Shown here piece by piece: positions 52,297 through 61,739 of a stretch of 64,000 bases of DNA (its first letter is position 1; each line of letters opens with the position of its first letter). This DNA comes from an uncultured Lachnospiraceae bacterium (GTDB lineage Bacteria > Bacillota > Clostridia > Lachnospirales > Lachnospiraceae). The DNA lies in NCBI GenBank assembly GCA_902767015.1, contig CACXFV010000072.1:62001-126000 (forward strand), written 5' to 3'. The notes beneath the pieces were generated by a model that saw nothing but the letters and a program-made list of their open reading frames with translations, did no database searches and was not told the DNA's origin. The position numbers and the translations under genes are program-made.

Positions 52297-53499
52297 ATGG
52301 AAGTTAAGATATTAAAAAATGCCTCAGGGCTTAATGGAACGATTTTTAACGGACAAGTGCTTGAAAAAAGTGAGAGTGACAGTGAATATGAAGGAGTAAA
52401 ACAGATTCATTATTATCTGCACAATATTGATGACAATAGGAGTGAGGAGATTTTGCCCCAGATAGAAAAATATAATATAGGGGAGATTAAGAATTGTTCA
52501 CTGTCAACCAATTACATATATTTTACGAATATATTTGAGAATAAAAATAATACCGGTATTGTCTCAATCATACGCTATCATATTCCGGATAAGACAACGG
52601 AGAGTATATATTCGTATGAGGATAATATATTCGAATATCCAAAGACGAAGCGATTGAGAATTTTTATTATCAATGATTTATATATTTTTCTGCAGAAGGA
52701 ATATCTGACATTTAATGCCGGAAGAACATATGCGGGATTTTTTAAGTGTAAGAGTAGACTGCTCAATTTAAAGGACAGAAGTGAATACGACCTGACGGAG
52801 GATAAATTTATTAAATATGGTATCGCAGATATGCTCCAGATTTCCGAGAATCAGGTTGTCTTAAAGACGGGCTTTTCGCTGTTAGTAGATAACCGGTATA
52901 ATGAGCTTGAGAAAGAGGAGGCATGTCTTGAGGGTGTCAGTATACTGAATATCGGACAGATGGTTTCAGACCTTCTCATCTCCAGTGATAATATTGTAAT
53001 CGATACGATTGAACAGGCATTTTACAACAAGACAATTCCTTATATTAAAAAGTCCGGGAAGTATCTCATTTATACCTGTGTGGATAATGAAAATAAGCAG
53101 GAGGAGGTTAAGTTTTATCATATCGAAACCTCAGAGATTAAGAGCTGTATCAATCAGGATGTGATAAGAACCCTTGACCTTGCCGTACCATATGTGATCA
53201 ATGATGATCCATATATCTGTATCACAAAAGATAATGACATTTCTTTTTTGAATCTTACCTCCGGCAAAGTGGATGTAAAATTCGAGGCGGACAGTACATC
53301 GGGAAGTATCAAATTAGAAAATGTATTTAATAATTCGATTTTATTTTCCGGACTGACCAAAAAGTCCTTATTAAAAAAGAGCAAGCCTTTCATTGATTTA
53401 TACAGTTTTCCGGGCAAGGAAATCCTGTTACATGAGAACCTGCAATATGCAGGAAGCACAGAAACAGCGGATGATAATATATATATATTTACCAATTAG
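52297..53499 (+). CDS. Hypothetical protein, beta-strand rich, 400 residues
   Basis: Not recognised. The product has no signal peptide or membrane segment and many alternating hydrophobic/charged short stretches (for example KYLIYTCVDNENKQEEVKFY, YICITKDNDISFLNLTSGKV), which suggests a propeller-like or all-beta cytosolic fold. ATG 52297 is chosen because CGGAG lies 10 bases upstream; GTG 52255 directly after proB is possible. It follows proB by 45 bases on the same strand. The style of its C-terminal units recalls the propeller half of the protein at 16625, but no shared sequence was found. Confidence 0.6.
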   Translation: MEVKILKNASGLNGTIFNGQVLEKSESDSEYEGVKQIHYYLHNIDDNRSEEILPQIEKYNIGEIKNCSLSTNYIYFTNIFENKNNTGIVSIIRYHIPDKTTESIYSYEDNIFEYPKTKRLRIFIINDLYIFLQKEYLTFNAGRTYAGFFKCKSRLLNLKDRSEYDLTEDKFIKYGIADMLQISENQVVLKTGFSLLVDNRYNELEKEEACLEGVSILNIGQMVSDLLISSDNIVIDTIEQAFYNKTIPYIKKSGKYLIYTCVDNENKQEEVKFYHIETSEIKSCINQDVIRTLDLAVPYVINDDPYICITKDNDISFLNLTSGKVDVKFEADSTSGSIKLENVFNNSILFSGLTKKSLLKKSKPFIDLYSFPGKEILLHENLQYAGSTETADDNIYIFTN

Positions 53500-53615
53500 G
53501 CATATTTGTTATTATTCCGCACCTGAGATAATTTATAATATATCAGGCAGGGAGTTTGCTCTCTGAATATTACCGTATATTTACAATGGAGTCAGAAGGA
53601 GAGGTTGACAATGCT

Positions 53616-53819
53616 ATGGAACAATCAAAATTGGACAGAATAAACGATCTTGCCCGCACTGCGAAGATAAGAACGCTGACAGCGGAGGAAAAAGAAGAAC
53701 AGGCGAAGCTTCGCAAAGAATATATACAACTGGTTCATAATAATCTGAGAGGGCAGCTTGATAATATCCGTATTGTGGAGCCGGATGGAACGATACACAA
53801 GATCGTTCCGAAGAATTAA
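53616..53819 (+). CDS. DUF896 (YnzC/UPF0291) family protein
   Basis: A 67-residue helical protein with the family opening KLDRINDLARTAKIRTLTAE, the middle EEKEEQAKLRKEYI and a C-terminal HNNLRGQLDNIRIVEPDG. Members are small cytosolic proteins of unknown role, linked in Bacillus to the SOS response. ATG 53616 follows AAGGAGAGG; a longer frame from 53556 is not supported by the family. It is 23 bases before the next gene. Confidence 0.9.
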   Translation: MEQSKLDRINDLARTAKIRTLTAEEKEEQAKLRKEYIQLVHNNLRGQLDNIRIVEPDGTIHKIVPKN

Positions 53820-53842
53820 ACCGTATGCAGGAGAAGAAGATA

Positions 53843-54424
53843 ATGTCAAAGAATGCCGCAAAAACGGAGTGGAGAAATAAAATGGCTGTCAGGAGGGATG
53901 CCCTTAGCAATGATGATATTGACAGATTTAGTGAGTCTATTTTTCAAAATCTTCTAAAATTACCTCCTTTTCGTGAGGGGAATACGTTACTTAGTTATCT
54001 CAATATCAAAAGTGAGGCAGCCACATGGAAGCTCATAGCGTATTACAGGAACAATGCTAAAAAAACGGCTGCGCCGAGAGTTTCTGGAGATACCATGGAG
54101 TTTTATTATTTTTCTCATTACTGTGAGCTTTCCACAGATAATCGATTTCATATTCCGGAGCCTGTGGGCAGTGAACGGTGTATTCCAAAAGATGAGGACA
54201 TTATTATTGTGCCGGGACTTGTGTTTGACCGGAAGGGAAACAGACTTGGATATGGTGGCGGCTATTATGACAAATATCTGGCGGAATATCCCTCACTCAT
54301 AAAAATTGCTATTGCCTATGATTTTCAGGTAGTCAATAATATCCCTGCAGAGATGCTGGAAGCTACAGATATCAGAGTGGACTATGTGGTGACACAACAG
54401 CGTATTCTTTCGTGCCGGGATTAA
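53843..54424 (+). CDS. 5-formyltetrahydrofolate cyclo-ligase
   Basis: A 193-residue enzyme that converts 5-formyl-THF to 5,10-methenyl-THF using ATP. The substrate and ATP-binding block GLVFDRKGNRLGYGGGYYDK is fully conserved, and the N-terminal EWRNKMAVRRDALS is typical. ATG 53843 follows AGGAGAAG; an in-frame ATG at 53825 would leave no ribosome site. Close spacing suggests co-transcription with the DUF896 gene. Confidence 0.94.
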   Translation: MSKNAAKTEWRNKMAVRRDALSNDDIDRFSESIFQNLLKLPPFREGNTLLSYLNIKSEAATWKLIAYYRNNAKKTAAPRVSGDTMEFYYFSHYCELSTDNRFHIPEPVGSERCIPKDEDIIIVPGLVFDRKGNRLGYGGGYYDKYLAEYPSLIKIAIAYDFQVVNNIPAEMLEATDIRVDYVVTQQRILSCRD

Positions 54425-54487
54425 TTTCTGGAATATGTACATTCCTGTTTTCATAAGATAGTCTTAAAAAAGATGAAGGATAACAGG

Positions 54488-55369
54488 ATGTTTGTCAATC
54501 TTAATGTCTCATATAGTTATTCGGGAATTATGAGAAATCTGATTCTTCTTAAAAAGAATTATCCCCGGCTGCTTGCACTCAGGACAGCAGGTGTCTCACA
54601 TGACGGCAGGGATATACCGCTTGTCAGAGTGGGAAAAGGGGATATAGGCACCCTCTGTATAGCTGGGGTGCATTCGAGAGAAAATATCAATCCAATTGTT
54701 CTTGTGGCAATCATTGAGAAACTCGCAAGAACCTACTATTCTGCAGGCGAAAGCCTTCTTGACAATTACGCAATTTATTTTATGCCTCTGATGAATCCTG
54801 ACGGATATGAAATATCCACCAGAGGATTTGGGGCAATCCGTAACGATATCCTGCGTTACAGATGTGAGAAAATACAGCCGGATTACAGCGGCTACAAATT
54901 CAATGCTAGAGGAGTGGACATTAACCGCAATTTTGCCTGTCAGGCATTTATGCCATCCCTCTATTCGGGAGCCTGTAATAGTGAAAATGAGACATTGACG
55001 CTGATTCGTGTATGTCGTGATAATGAGTTGTTGGGGATGATTGATTTTCATTCCAGAGGCAATAATATCTATTACCACAGAGCAGCGATGTCTGAGGAGT
55101 ACAATCAAAAACAGCTTCAAATAGCACAACAACTGTCATTGCTTACCGGATATTCCCTTAATTCACCGGAGCTTGAAAATCCTGACAATTTATCAGGGGG
55201 AAACACTGTCCAATTATTTTCAGAGACTTATCACAAACCGGCCATTACCATAGAGACAGTAGAGGAGGAGGCTGATTTTCCTCTTGATAAAAAATACCAG
55301 TCTGTTGTATTTGATGCCATCAAAGAGGTACCGCTCACATTTTTGAATTTACTTGTTCATGGTCATTGA
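54488..55369 (+). CDS. M14-family zinc carboxypeptidase
   Basis: A 293-residue peptidase of the M14 family. Zinc ligands are visible as HSRE (in IAGVHSRENINP) and the histidine of IDFHSRG; the catalytic glutamate is in AITIETVEEEADFPL, and GVDINRNF is the substrate-binding arginine motif. There is no signal peptide, so it is probably cytosolic and may act on peptidoglycan-derived peptides, as related gamma-D-glutamyl-diaminopimelate peptidases do (inference). ATG 54488 has AAGGA 7 bases upstream; ATG 54473 is an alternative. Its stop overlaps the promoter of the miaB operon. Confidence 0.88.
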   Translation: MFVNLNVSYSYSGIMRNLILLKKNYPRLLALRTAGVSHDGRDIPLVRVGKGDIGTLCIAGVHSRENINPIVLVAIIEKLARTYYSAGESLLDNYAIYFMPLMNPDGYEISTRGFGAIRNDILRYRCEKIQPDYSGYKFNARGVDINRNFACQAFMPSLYSGACNSENETLTLIRVCRDNELLGMIDFHSRGNNIYYHRAAMSEEYNQKQLQIAQQLSLLTGYSLNSPELENPDNLSGGNTVQLFSETYHKPAITIETVEEEADFPLDKKYQSVVFDAIKEVPLTFLNLLVHGH

Positions 55370-55394
55370 CAATAATATTGACAAAATATATAAT
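55366..55394 (+). promoter_or_regulatory. Perfect consensus sigma-A promoter of the miaB-mutS-mutL-miaA operon
   Basis: TTGACA (55366-55371), 17-bp spacer, TATAAT (55389-55394): an exact match to both boxes. It overlaps the stop codon of the carboxypeptidase gene. The leader contains a small hairpin GTTCAT-TTGT-ATGAAC (55445-55460). Confidence 0.92.
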
Positions 55395-55509
55395 AATTTG
55401 TTGGGTAACAGTGCGTACCTGATCGTCTGACAGAGGTTCATGCTGTTCATTTGTATGAACGTTTGCAGGAGTGTTTACAGGTAAAATAAAAGAAGAAATG
55501 GAGAGTACC

Positions 55510-56967
55510 ATGAACGAGATTAATCTTGATTTGATTGATACGACCGGAGAACCACCGGTAACCGAGCCTGAAAGACAATATTATTATATGGCAAAATGCC
55601 GAGAGATCATAAGTGAAAAAATAAGGGAAAAGCAAAGGCCGCTGTATTGCCAGACGAGAACCTTCGGATGTCAGATGAACGCGAAGGATTCTGAAAAACT
55701 GACAGGTATATTAAAGCAGATTGGTTATACTGAAATAACACAGGAGGATACTATCGAGCCGGATTTTATTCTCTATAATACATGTACGGTGAGAGAAAAT
55801 GCCAATCTCAAGGTCTATGGACATCTGGGATATCTGAAAAAACAAAAACAGCGCCATCCTGATATGCTGATTGCCCTGTGTGGCTGTATGATGCAGGAGG
55901 AGACGGTTGTAGAAAAAATAAAGAAAAGCTATCCCTTTGTAGACTTAATCTTTGGCACCTACAATATCTATCAGCTTGCGGAGCTGATCTATGAGAGACT
56001 CACAACGAAAAAAAATGTCATTGAAATTCTGCAGGCATCAAAAGACATTGTGGAGGAGCTTCCGATAGAGAGAAAGTTCTCTTTTAAATCCGGTGTCAAT
56101 ATTATGTTTGGATGCGATAATTACTGTAGTTACTGTATTGTTCCATATGTGCGCGGAAGAGAGAGAAGCCGTAAGCCGGAGGATATTATTAAGGAAATTA
56201 AAAAATTAGTGGCAGACGGTGTTGTGGAAATTATGCTGTTGGGACAGAATGTCAATTCTTACGGAAAGAATCTGGAACAGCCTGTTAGCTTTGCAAGACT
56301 TCTTGAGATGGTGGAGGAGATAGACGGACTGGAGAGAATACGGTTTATGACCTCACATCCAAAGGATTTGTCGGAGGAACTGATTGCTGTGATGAAAAAA
56401 TCAAAGAAAATATGTCGTCATCTCCATCTTCCCCTTCAATCAGGAAGCAGCCATATCCTAAAAACCATGAACAGACACTATGACAAAGAAAAATATATCG
56501 CTTTGGCAGAAAAGATTCGCCGTGAAATACCGGACGTTTCCCTCACCACAGATATTATTGTTGGGTTTCCGGGAGAGACGGAGGAGGATTTTTTAGATAC
56601 GCTGGATGTGGTAAAGCGTATCCGGTATGACAGCGCCTATACTTTTATTTATTCTAAGCGGACAGGAACACCTGCTGCCAGAATGGCTAATCAGGTACCG
56701 GAGGAGGTTGTCAAGGACAGATTTAACAGACTATTAAAGGAAGTGCAGACTATTTCGGCGGAACAGACCATGAAAAATGTAGGAAAAACCTTTGAAGTAT
56801 TAGTAGAGGATATCAACGAACATGACAGTTCTTTGGTAACAGGAAGGATGAGCAATAACAGTACTGTACATTTTAAGGGAAACCAAAGCCTGATTGGTAA
56901 AATCGTCAATGTCAGATTAGATGAGGCGAAGGGCTTTTACTATATGGGAACAATGGAGGAGGAATAA
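55510..56967 (+). CDS. miaB: tRNA-2-methylthio-N6-dimethylallyladenosine synthase
   Basis: A 485-residue radical-SAM methylthiotransferase that adds a methylthio group to i6A37 in tRNA. Domains: N-terminal UPF0004 with three cysteines (FGCQMN, TCTVRE, CGCM), the radical-SAM cluster CDNYCSYCIVPYVRGRERSR, and a C-terminal TRAM domain (LVEDINEHDSSLVTGRMSNN). ATG 55510 follows GGAGAG; earlier in-frame starts (55471, 55498) lack sites. Its stop overlaps the mutS start by one base. miaA, which makes its substrate, closes the same operon. Confidence 0.96.
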   Translation: MNEINLDLIDTTGEPPVTEPERQYYYMAKCREIISEKIREKQRPLYCQTRTFGCQMNAKDSEKLTGILKQIGYTEITQEDTIEPDFILYNTCTVRENANLKVYGHLGYLKKQKQRHPDMLIALCGCMMQEETVVEKIKKSYPFVDLIFGTYNIYQLAELIYERLTTKKNVIEILQASKDIVEELPIERKFSFKSGVNIMFGCDNYCSYCIVPYVRGRERSRKPEDIIKEIKKLVADGVVEIMLLGQNVNSYGKNLEQPVSFARLLEMVEEIDGLERIRFMTSHPKDLSEELIAVMKKSKKICRHLHLPLQSGSSHILKTMNRHYDKEKYIALAEKIRREIPDVSLTTDIIVGFPGETEEDFLDTLDVVKRIRYDSAYTFIYSKRTGTPAARMANQVPEEVVKDRFNRLLKEVQTISAEQTMKNVGKTFEVLVEDINEHDSSLVTGRMSNNSTVHFKGNQSLIGKIVNVRLDEAKGFYYMGTMEEE

Positions 56968-59624
56968 TGGGACAGCTTTCACCAATGATGCAGAAATATT
57001 TAGAGACAAAAGAGCAGTATAAGGATTGTATTCTCTTTTACCGGCTGGGTGATTTTTATGAGATGTTCTTCGAGGATGCAAAACTTGTGTCGAAAGAGCT
57101 GGAGTTGACCCTTACCGGCAAGGATTGCGGTCTTGAGGAGAGGGCACCGATGTGTGGTGTCCCTTACCATGCGCTGGAAACTTATCTTAGCCGGCTTGTA
57201 GAAAAAGGCTACAAGGTGGCAATCGGTGAACAGGTGGAGGATCCTAAACTTGCAAAGGGACTGGTAAAGCGGGAGGTGGTAAGAGTTGTCACACCGGGAA
57301 CGAATCTCTGCACCAGTGCCATGGACGAGACAAAGAATAATTATCTGATGTGTGTGTCTTATCTTGATGATCTGTTCGGAATTGCCATCACAGATATTAC
57401 CACTGGTGATTTTTGGCTCACAGAGGTAGCTTCTGCCCGCGCACTGTTGGATGAGATTAATAAATTTCTGCCGACAGAGCTGGTGGTCAATTCCTCTTTC
57501 TACATGACAGGCATTGACGTCAATGATTTAAAGGACAGGCTTCGCATCTCCGTCTTTACACTGGATAACTGGTATTTTGATGAGTCCATGTGTGTCAATA
57601 CACTAAAGGAGCATTTCAAGGTAATCAGTATGGAGGGTTTTGGTCTCAAAGAATATCCGGTGGGAACCATAGCAGCCGGAGCATTGATGAAGTATCTTTT
57701 GGAAACCCAGAAGACATCTATGTCCCATATCATAGCCATTAACACGTATTCTACCGGAAAGTATATGATTATAGACACCTCTACAAGAAGAAATTTGGAG
57801 CTGACAGAGACACTTCGCGAAAAACAGAAAAGAGGCTCTCTTCTGTGGGTGTTAGATAAGACAAAAACTGCCATGGGTGCCCGGACTTTGCGTCAGTACA
57901 TCGAACAGCCTCTTATAGATAAAACAGCCATTATAGACCGTCAGGAGGCAATTGCGGAGATTAATGACGATTTAATGACCAGAGAAGAGATGCGTGAGTA
58001 TCTGAATCCAATCTACGACTTAGAGAGAATTATCAGTCGGATTTCTTATCAGACAGCGAATCCGAGAGATTTGATTTCTTTTAGAAATTCCTTAGAGATG
58101 CTGCCACACCTTAAGAATCTGATGAAAGATTTTAAGTCTCCAAAGCTTAAGAAACTCTATGAGAAATTTGATGTTTTGGAAGATATCTGTGAGCTGATTG
58201 GTAATTCCATTGCGGAGGAGCCGCCGGTTACCATCAGAGAGGGCGGTATCATAAAGGATGGTTTTGACGAAGAAATTGATACGCTCAGAAAGGCAAAGAC
58301 AGAGGGCAAAGAGTGGATTGCAAAGCTGGAAGCTGATGAGAGGGAAAAGACGGGAATTAAGAATCTTAAGATAAAATATAACAAGGTATTCGGGTATTAT
58401 ATTGAAGTGACCAATTCCTTCAAGGATATGGTGCCGGAGGGATATACAAGGAAACAGACGCTTGCCAATGCGGAGCGATTCATTACAGACGAATTAAAAA
58501 AAATGGAGGATATCATTCTTGGCGCGGAGGACAGGCTGTCCAATATCGAGTATGATAAGTTTTGTACCATACGATATACCATAGCTGATGAGGTTGTCAG
58601 AATCAAGCATACAGCCAAGGTAGTAGCGGATATTGATGTGTTTTGTTCATTAGCATATGTGGCGGAGCACAATAATTATGTCAGACCGCTTATCAATGAA
58701 AAAGGTATCATTGATATCAGGAACGGAAGGCATCCTGTTGTTGAAAAAATGCAGAATGACACCATGTTTGTAGAAAATGATACGTATCTTGATAAAGGAA
58801 AAAACAGAATCTCAATTATTACCGGTCCTAATATGGCAGGTAAATCCACTTATATGCGTCAGAGTGCTCTGATTGTGCTGATGGCGCAGATTGGCTCCTT
58901 TGTTCCGGCAAGTGCCGCCAACATTGGTATCTGTGACAGAATTTTTACCAGAGTGGGGGCTTCGGACGATTTGGCATCGGGGCAGAGTACTTTTATGGTG
59001 GAGATGACAGAGGTTGCCAATATTTTAAGAAATGCTACGGCTTCCAGCCTTCTGATTCTGGATGAGATAGGGCGCGGAACCAGTACCTTTGACGGCTTAA
59101 GCATTGCATGGGCGGTTGTAGAGCATATCAGCAATCCGAAATTATTAGGGGCAAAGACATTATTTGCCACGCACTATCATGAACTGACGGAATTAGAGGG
59201 AACACTTTCCGGTGTCAATAATTACTGTATCGCGGTGAAAGAGCAGGGCGATGATATCGTATTCCTGAGAAAGATTATTAAAGGCGGCGCGGACAAAAGT
59301 TACGGTATTCAGGTGGCAAAGCTTGCCGGTATTCCTGAGCAGGTGATTGACAGGGCAAAGGAAATTGTGGCTAAGCTGGTGGATGCCGATATCAGTGCAA
59401 AGGCAAAACAGATTGCACTCGATTCAAAGCCGGCAAAAAAGAACAAAAATTTTGCCACTGATGATGTTGATATGGCGCAGATGTCATTATTTGACACCGT
59501 GAAGGATGATGATGTACTGACGGAATTAAAGAATCTGGATGTGCAGAATATGACACCGATGGATGCCCTGAATACCTTATTTAAGCTGCAGAATAAACTC
59601 AATAACAGATGGCTGTCGCAGTAG
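56967..59624 (+). CDS. mutS: DNA mismatch repair protein MutS
   Basis: An 885-residue mismatch-recognition ATPase. Seen: the mismatch-binding YRLGDFYEMFFEDA near residue 25, the connector and lever regions, Walker A GPNMAGKSTYMRQSAL, VGASDDLASGQSTFMVEMTE, Walker B LLILDEIGRGTSTFDG and FATHYHEL. The C-terminal tail includes AQMSLFD, a beta-clamp-binding-like motif. GGAGG in the end of miaB serves the ATG, which overlaps the miaB stop (TAATG). Confidence 0.98.
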   Translation: MGQLSPMMQKYLETKEQYKDCILFYRLGDFYEMFFEDAKLVSKELELTLTGKDCGLEERAPMCGVPYHALETYLSRLVEKGYKVAIGEQVEDPKLAKGLVKREVVRVVTPGTNLCTSAMDETKNNYLMCVSYLDDLFGIAITDITTGDFWLTEVASARALLDEINKFLPTELVVNSSFYMTGIDVNDLKDRLRISVFTLDNWYFDESMCVNTLKEHFKVISMEGFGLKEYPVGTIAAGALMKYLLETQKTSMSHIIAINTYSTGKYMIIDTSTRRNLELTETLREKQKRGSLLWVLDKTKTAMGARTLRQYIEQPLIDKTAIIDRQEAIAEINDDLMTREEMREYLNPIYDLERIISRISYQTANPRDLISFRNSLEMLPHLKNLMKDFKSPKLKKLYEKFDVLEDICELIGNSIAEEPPVTIREGGIIKDGFDEEIDTLRKAKTEGKEWIAKLEADEREKTGIKNLKIKYNKVFGYYIEVTNSFKDMVPEGYTRKQTLANAERFITDELKKMEDIILGAEDRLSNIEYDKFCTIRYTIADEVVRIKHTAKVVADIDVFCSLAYVAEHNNYVRPLINEKGIIDIRNGRHPVVEKMQNDTMFVENDTYLDKGKNRISIITGPNMAGKSTYMRQSALIVLMAQIGSFVPASAANIGICDRIFTRVGASDDLASGQSTFMVEMTEVANILRNATASSLLILDEIGRGTSTFDGLSIAWAVVEHISNPKLLGAKTLFATHYHELTELEGTLSGVNNYCIAVKEQGDDIVFLRKIIKGGADKSYGIQVAKLAGIPEQVIDRAKEIVAKLVDADISAKAKQIALDSKPAKKNKNFATDDVDMAQMSLFDTVKDDDVLTELKNLDVQNMTPMDALNTLFKLQNKLNNRWLSQ

Positions 59625-59661
59625 TGCAGCCGATATTTTTTGGAATGGAGTAAAGATTAAA

Positions 59662-61677
59662 ATGATGGCCATGATAAATCTTCTTGATAAAAATACAATT
59701 GATAAAATAGCAGCCGGAGAAGTGGTGGACCGGCCGGCATCCGTAGTGAAGGAATTATTGGAAAATGCAATTGATGCGAAGGCAAACGCGGTGACGGTGG
59801 AGATTAAAGAGGGCGGCATTTCTCTGATACGTATTACGGATAATGGAGAGGGGATTACTAAAAATGACATTAAGAATGCCTTTTTAAGACATGCCACCAG
59901 TAAGATTGCCACAGCAGAGGATTTGCTTTGTGTCCATTCACTGGGGTTTCGTGGGGAGGCATTGTCCAGTATCGCTGCAGTTTCACAGGTTGAATGTATC
60001 TCAAAAACCCGTGACGAACTTGTGGGAGTCAGATATGTGATTGAAGGCGGCGAGGAGAAGGCTATAGAAGAGGTCGGTGCTCCTTTTGGAACTACCTTCA
60101 TTGTTAAAAATCTCTTTTATAATACACCTGCCAGAAGAAAATTTTTGAAAACGGCTGCCACAGAGGCTTCCTATATCAGCAATATCATTGAGAGAATCGC
60201 GCTTTCGCATCCGGAGGTTTCCGTCAGGTTCATTGTCAATTCCCAGACAAAGCTTCACACTTCCGGCAATGGTAAATTAAAAGATATCATTTATACGATT
60301 TTCGGCAAAGAGATCTGTGGGAATATGATGGAGATATCAGGTGATACGAAAGATATGAAGCTGACAGGTTATATCGGTAAACCTGTGATTGTCCGCGGTA
60401 ACAAAAATAATATGATTTACTTTATCAATGGCAGGTATATCAGAAATAAAGTCATCTACAGTGCGATTGAGGAAGCTTATAAGCCATACATTATGCCTCA
60501 TAATTACCCTTTTTGTGTGCTTAATTTTGAGATAGCTCCATCGCTGATTGATGTGAATGTTCATCCCTCAAAGATGGAGATACGGTTTGAGAATCAGATT
60601 GAATTATTTAACTTCTTTTACGATACCCTTCGTGGGCAGTTGTCGAAGAGAGAGCTGATTCCGGAGGTAAAAGAAAATCATCGTTCTATTGTCGCAGAAA
60701 ACAGACCTGCCTATGTGGTGTCTTCACAAGTGCCTGTCAGACCTGCAGAGCCTTTTGAGACAAAAAGAATTGAGATGGAAAAAAAGCAGGAAAAAGAGCT
60801 TGCAAGTGAGAAAAACAATGAGAATGAAAAAGAACTTACAAGTGAGAAAAACAATGAGAACGAAAAAGAACATACAAGTGAGCTTAACAAAGAACGTGAA
60901 ACAGAGCCTGCAACAGAGCTTAACAAAGAGCGGGAAACAGAGCTTACAAGGGAGCATGAAAAAGAGAATAAAGCAGAAAATGAAATAACTTCGGAAAGTA
61001 CTCCGAATAAGAATGATGGAGAAAGCAGTGTTTCCCTGATGGGGAACAGTCAGGGGCAATTGGATTTATTTGACGGTCATTTTATCTCTAAGAGTGAACG
61101 AATCCGGCATAAGATGATCGGTCAGTTGTTCGGAACATACTGGTTGATTGAATACGCGGACAATCTCTATATTATTGACCAGCATGCTGCCCATGAAAAG
61201 GTGCTGTATGAAAAGACAATGCGCAGATTGAAAAACAAGGAATTTACCTCACAACAGTTAAATCCGCCTATTATTCTGACACTCTCTATGGCAGAGGAGG
61301 AGCTTTTGAACAGGTTTATGGACAATTTTAATGAGCTGGGATATGAGATAGAAGCTTTTGGTGGCAGAGAATATGCGGTAAGAGCAGTTCCGGATAATTT
61401 GTATGCGATAGGAAGTGAGCAATTATTAAGAAGTCTGATAGACGGACTGAATGAAAATTCAGTTCAATTAAAATCGGATCTGATTACGGAGAAAATAGCC
61501 TCCATGTCATGTAAGGCAGCCGTAAAGGGAAATCACCGGTTATCCTTTAAAGAGGCTGACGCATTGATTGAGCAGCTGTTGGAGCTTGAAAATCCCTATA
61601 ACTGTCCACATGGGAGACCTACAATTATTTCAATGAGTAAGTATGAGATAGAAAAGAAATTTAAGCGGATTCTGTAA
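59662..61677 (+). CDS. mutL: DNA mismatch repair endonuclease MutL
   Basis: A 671-residue MutL. The N-terminal GHKL ATPase shows KIAAGEVVDRPASVVKEL, DNGEGI and GFRGEALSSI; the C-terminal domain has the endonuclease motif DQHAAHEKVLYE (DQHA-x2-E-x4-E) and the zinc-site CPHGRPTI, so it can nick DNA without MutH. Between them (about residues 375-450) lies a highly charged linker built of 12-residue repeats. GGAG lies about 11 bases before ATG 59662; ATGs at 59665 and 59671 are also possible. It is 37 bases after mutS. Confidence 0.97.
   Translation: MMAMINLLDKNTIDKIAAGEVVDRPASVVKELLENAIDAKANAVTVEIKEGGISLIRITDNGEGITKNDIKNAFLRHATSKIATAEDLLCVHSLGFRGEALSSIAAVSQVECISKTRDELVGVRYVIEGGEEKAIEEVGAPFGTTFIVKNLFYNTPARRKFLKTAATEASYISNIIERIALSHPEVSVRFIVNSQTKLHTSGNGKLKDIIYTIFGKEICGNMMEISGDTKDMKLTGYIGKPVIVRGNKNNMIYFINGRYIRNKVIYSAIEEAYKPYIMPHNYPFCVLNFEIAPSLIDVNVHPSKMEIRFENQIELFNFFYDTLRGQLSKRELIPEVKENHRSIVAENRPAYVVSSQVPVRPAEPFETKRIEMEKKQEKELASEKNNENEKELTSEKNNENEKEHTSELNKERETEPATELNKERETELTREHEKENKAENEITSESTPNKNDGESSVSLMGNSQGQLDLFDGHFISKSERIRHKMIGQLFGTYWLIEYADNLYIIDQHAAHEKVLYEKTMRRLKNKEFTSQQLNPPIILTLSMAEEELLNRFMDNFNELGYEIEAFGGREYAVRAVPDNLYAIGSEQLLRSLIDGLNENSVQLKSDLITEKIASMSCKAAVKGNHRLSFKEADALIEQLLELENPYNCPHGRPTIISMSKYEIEKKFKRIL
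60799..60966 (+). repeat. 36-bp tandem repeats inside mutL
   Basis: Units begin at 60799, 60835, 60871, 60907 and 60943 (the last partial). Each encodes a 12-residue charged unit such as LASEKNNENEKE or LTSEKNNENEKE; units three and four carry variants (SELNKERETE, TELNKERETE). The frame is kept because 36 is a multiple of three. Confidence 0.9.
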
Positions 61678-61739
61678 TAAAAGATATTCTTTAACCATGA
61701 CGGATGAGGAATCCCTGATAGAAAGATGAGGATGAGATA

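Noticed and set aside
54596..55132. Minus-strand frame (178 codons) inside the M14 peptidase gene
   Set aside because: Antisense to intact zinc-site motifs; no family match.
59577..60101. Minus-strand frame (174 codons) across the mutS-mutL junction
   Set aside because: Antisense to conserved MutL ATPase motifs; no recognisable domain.
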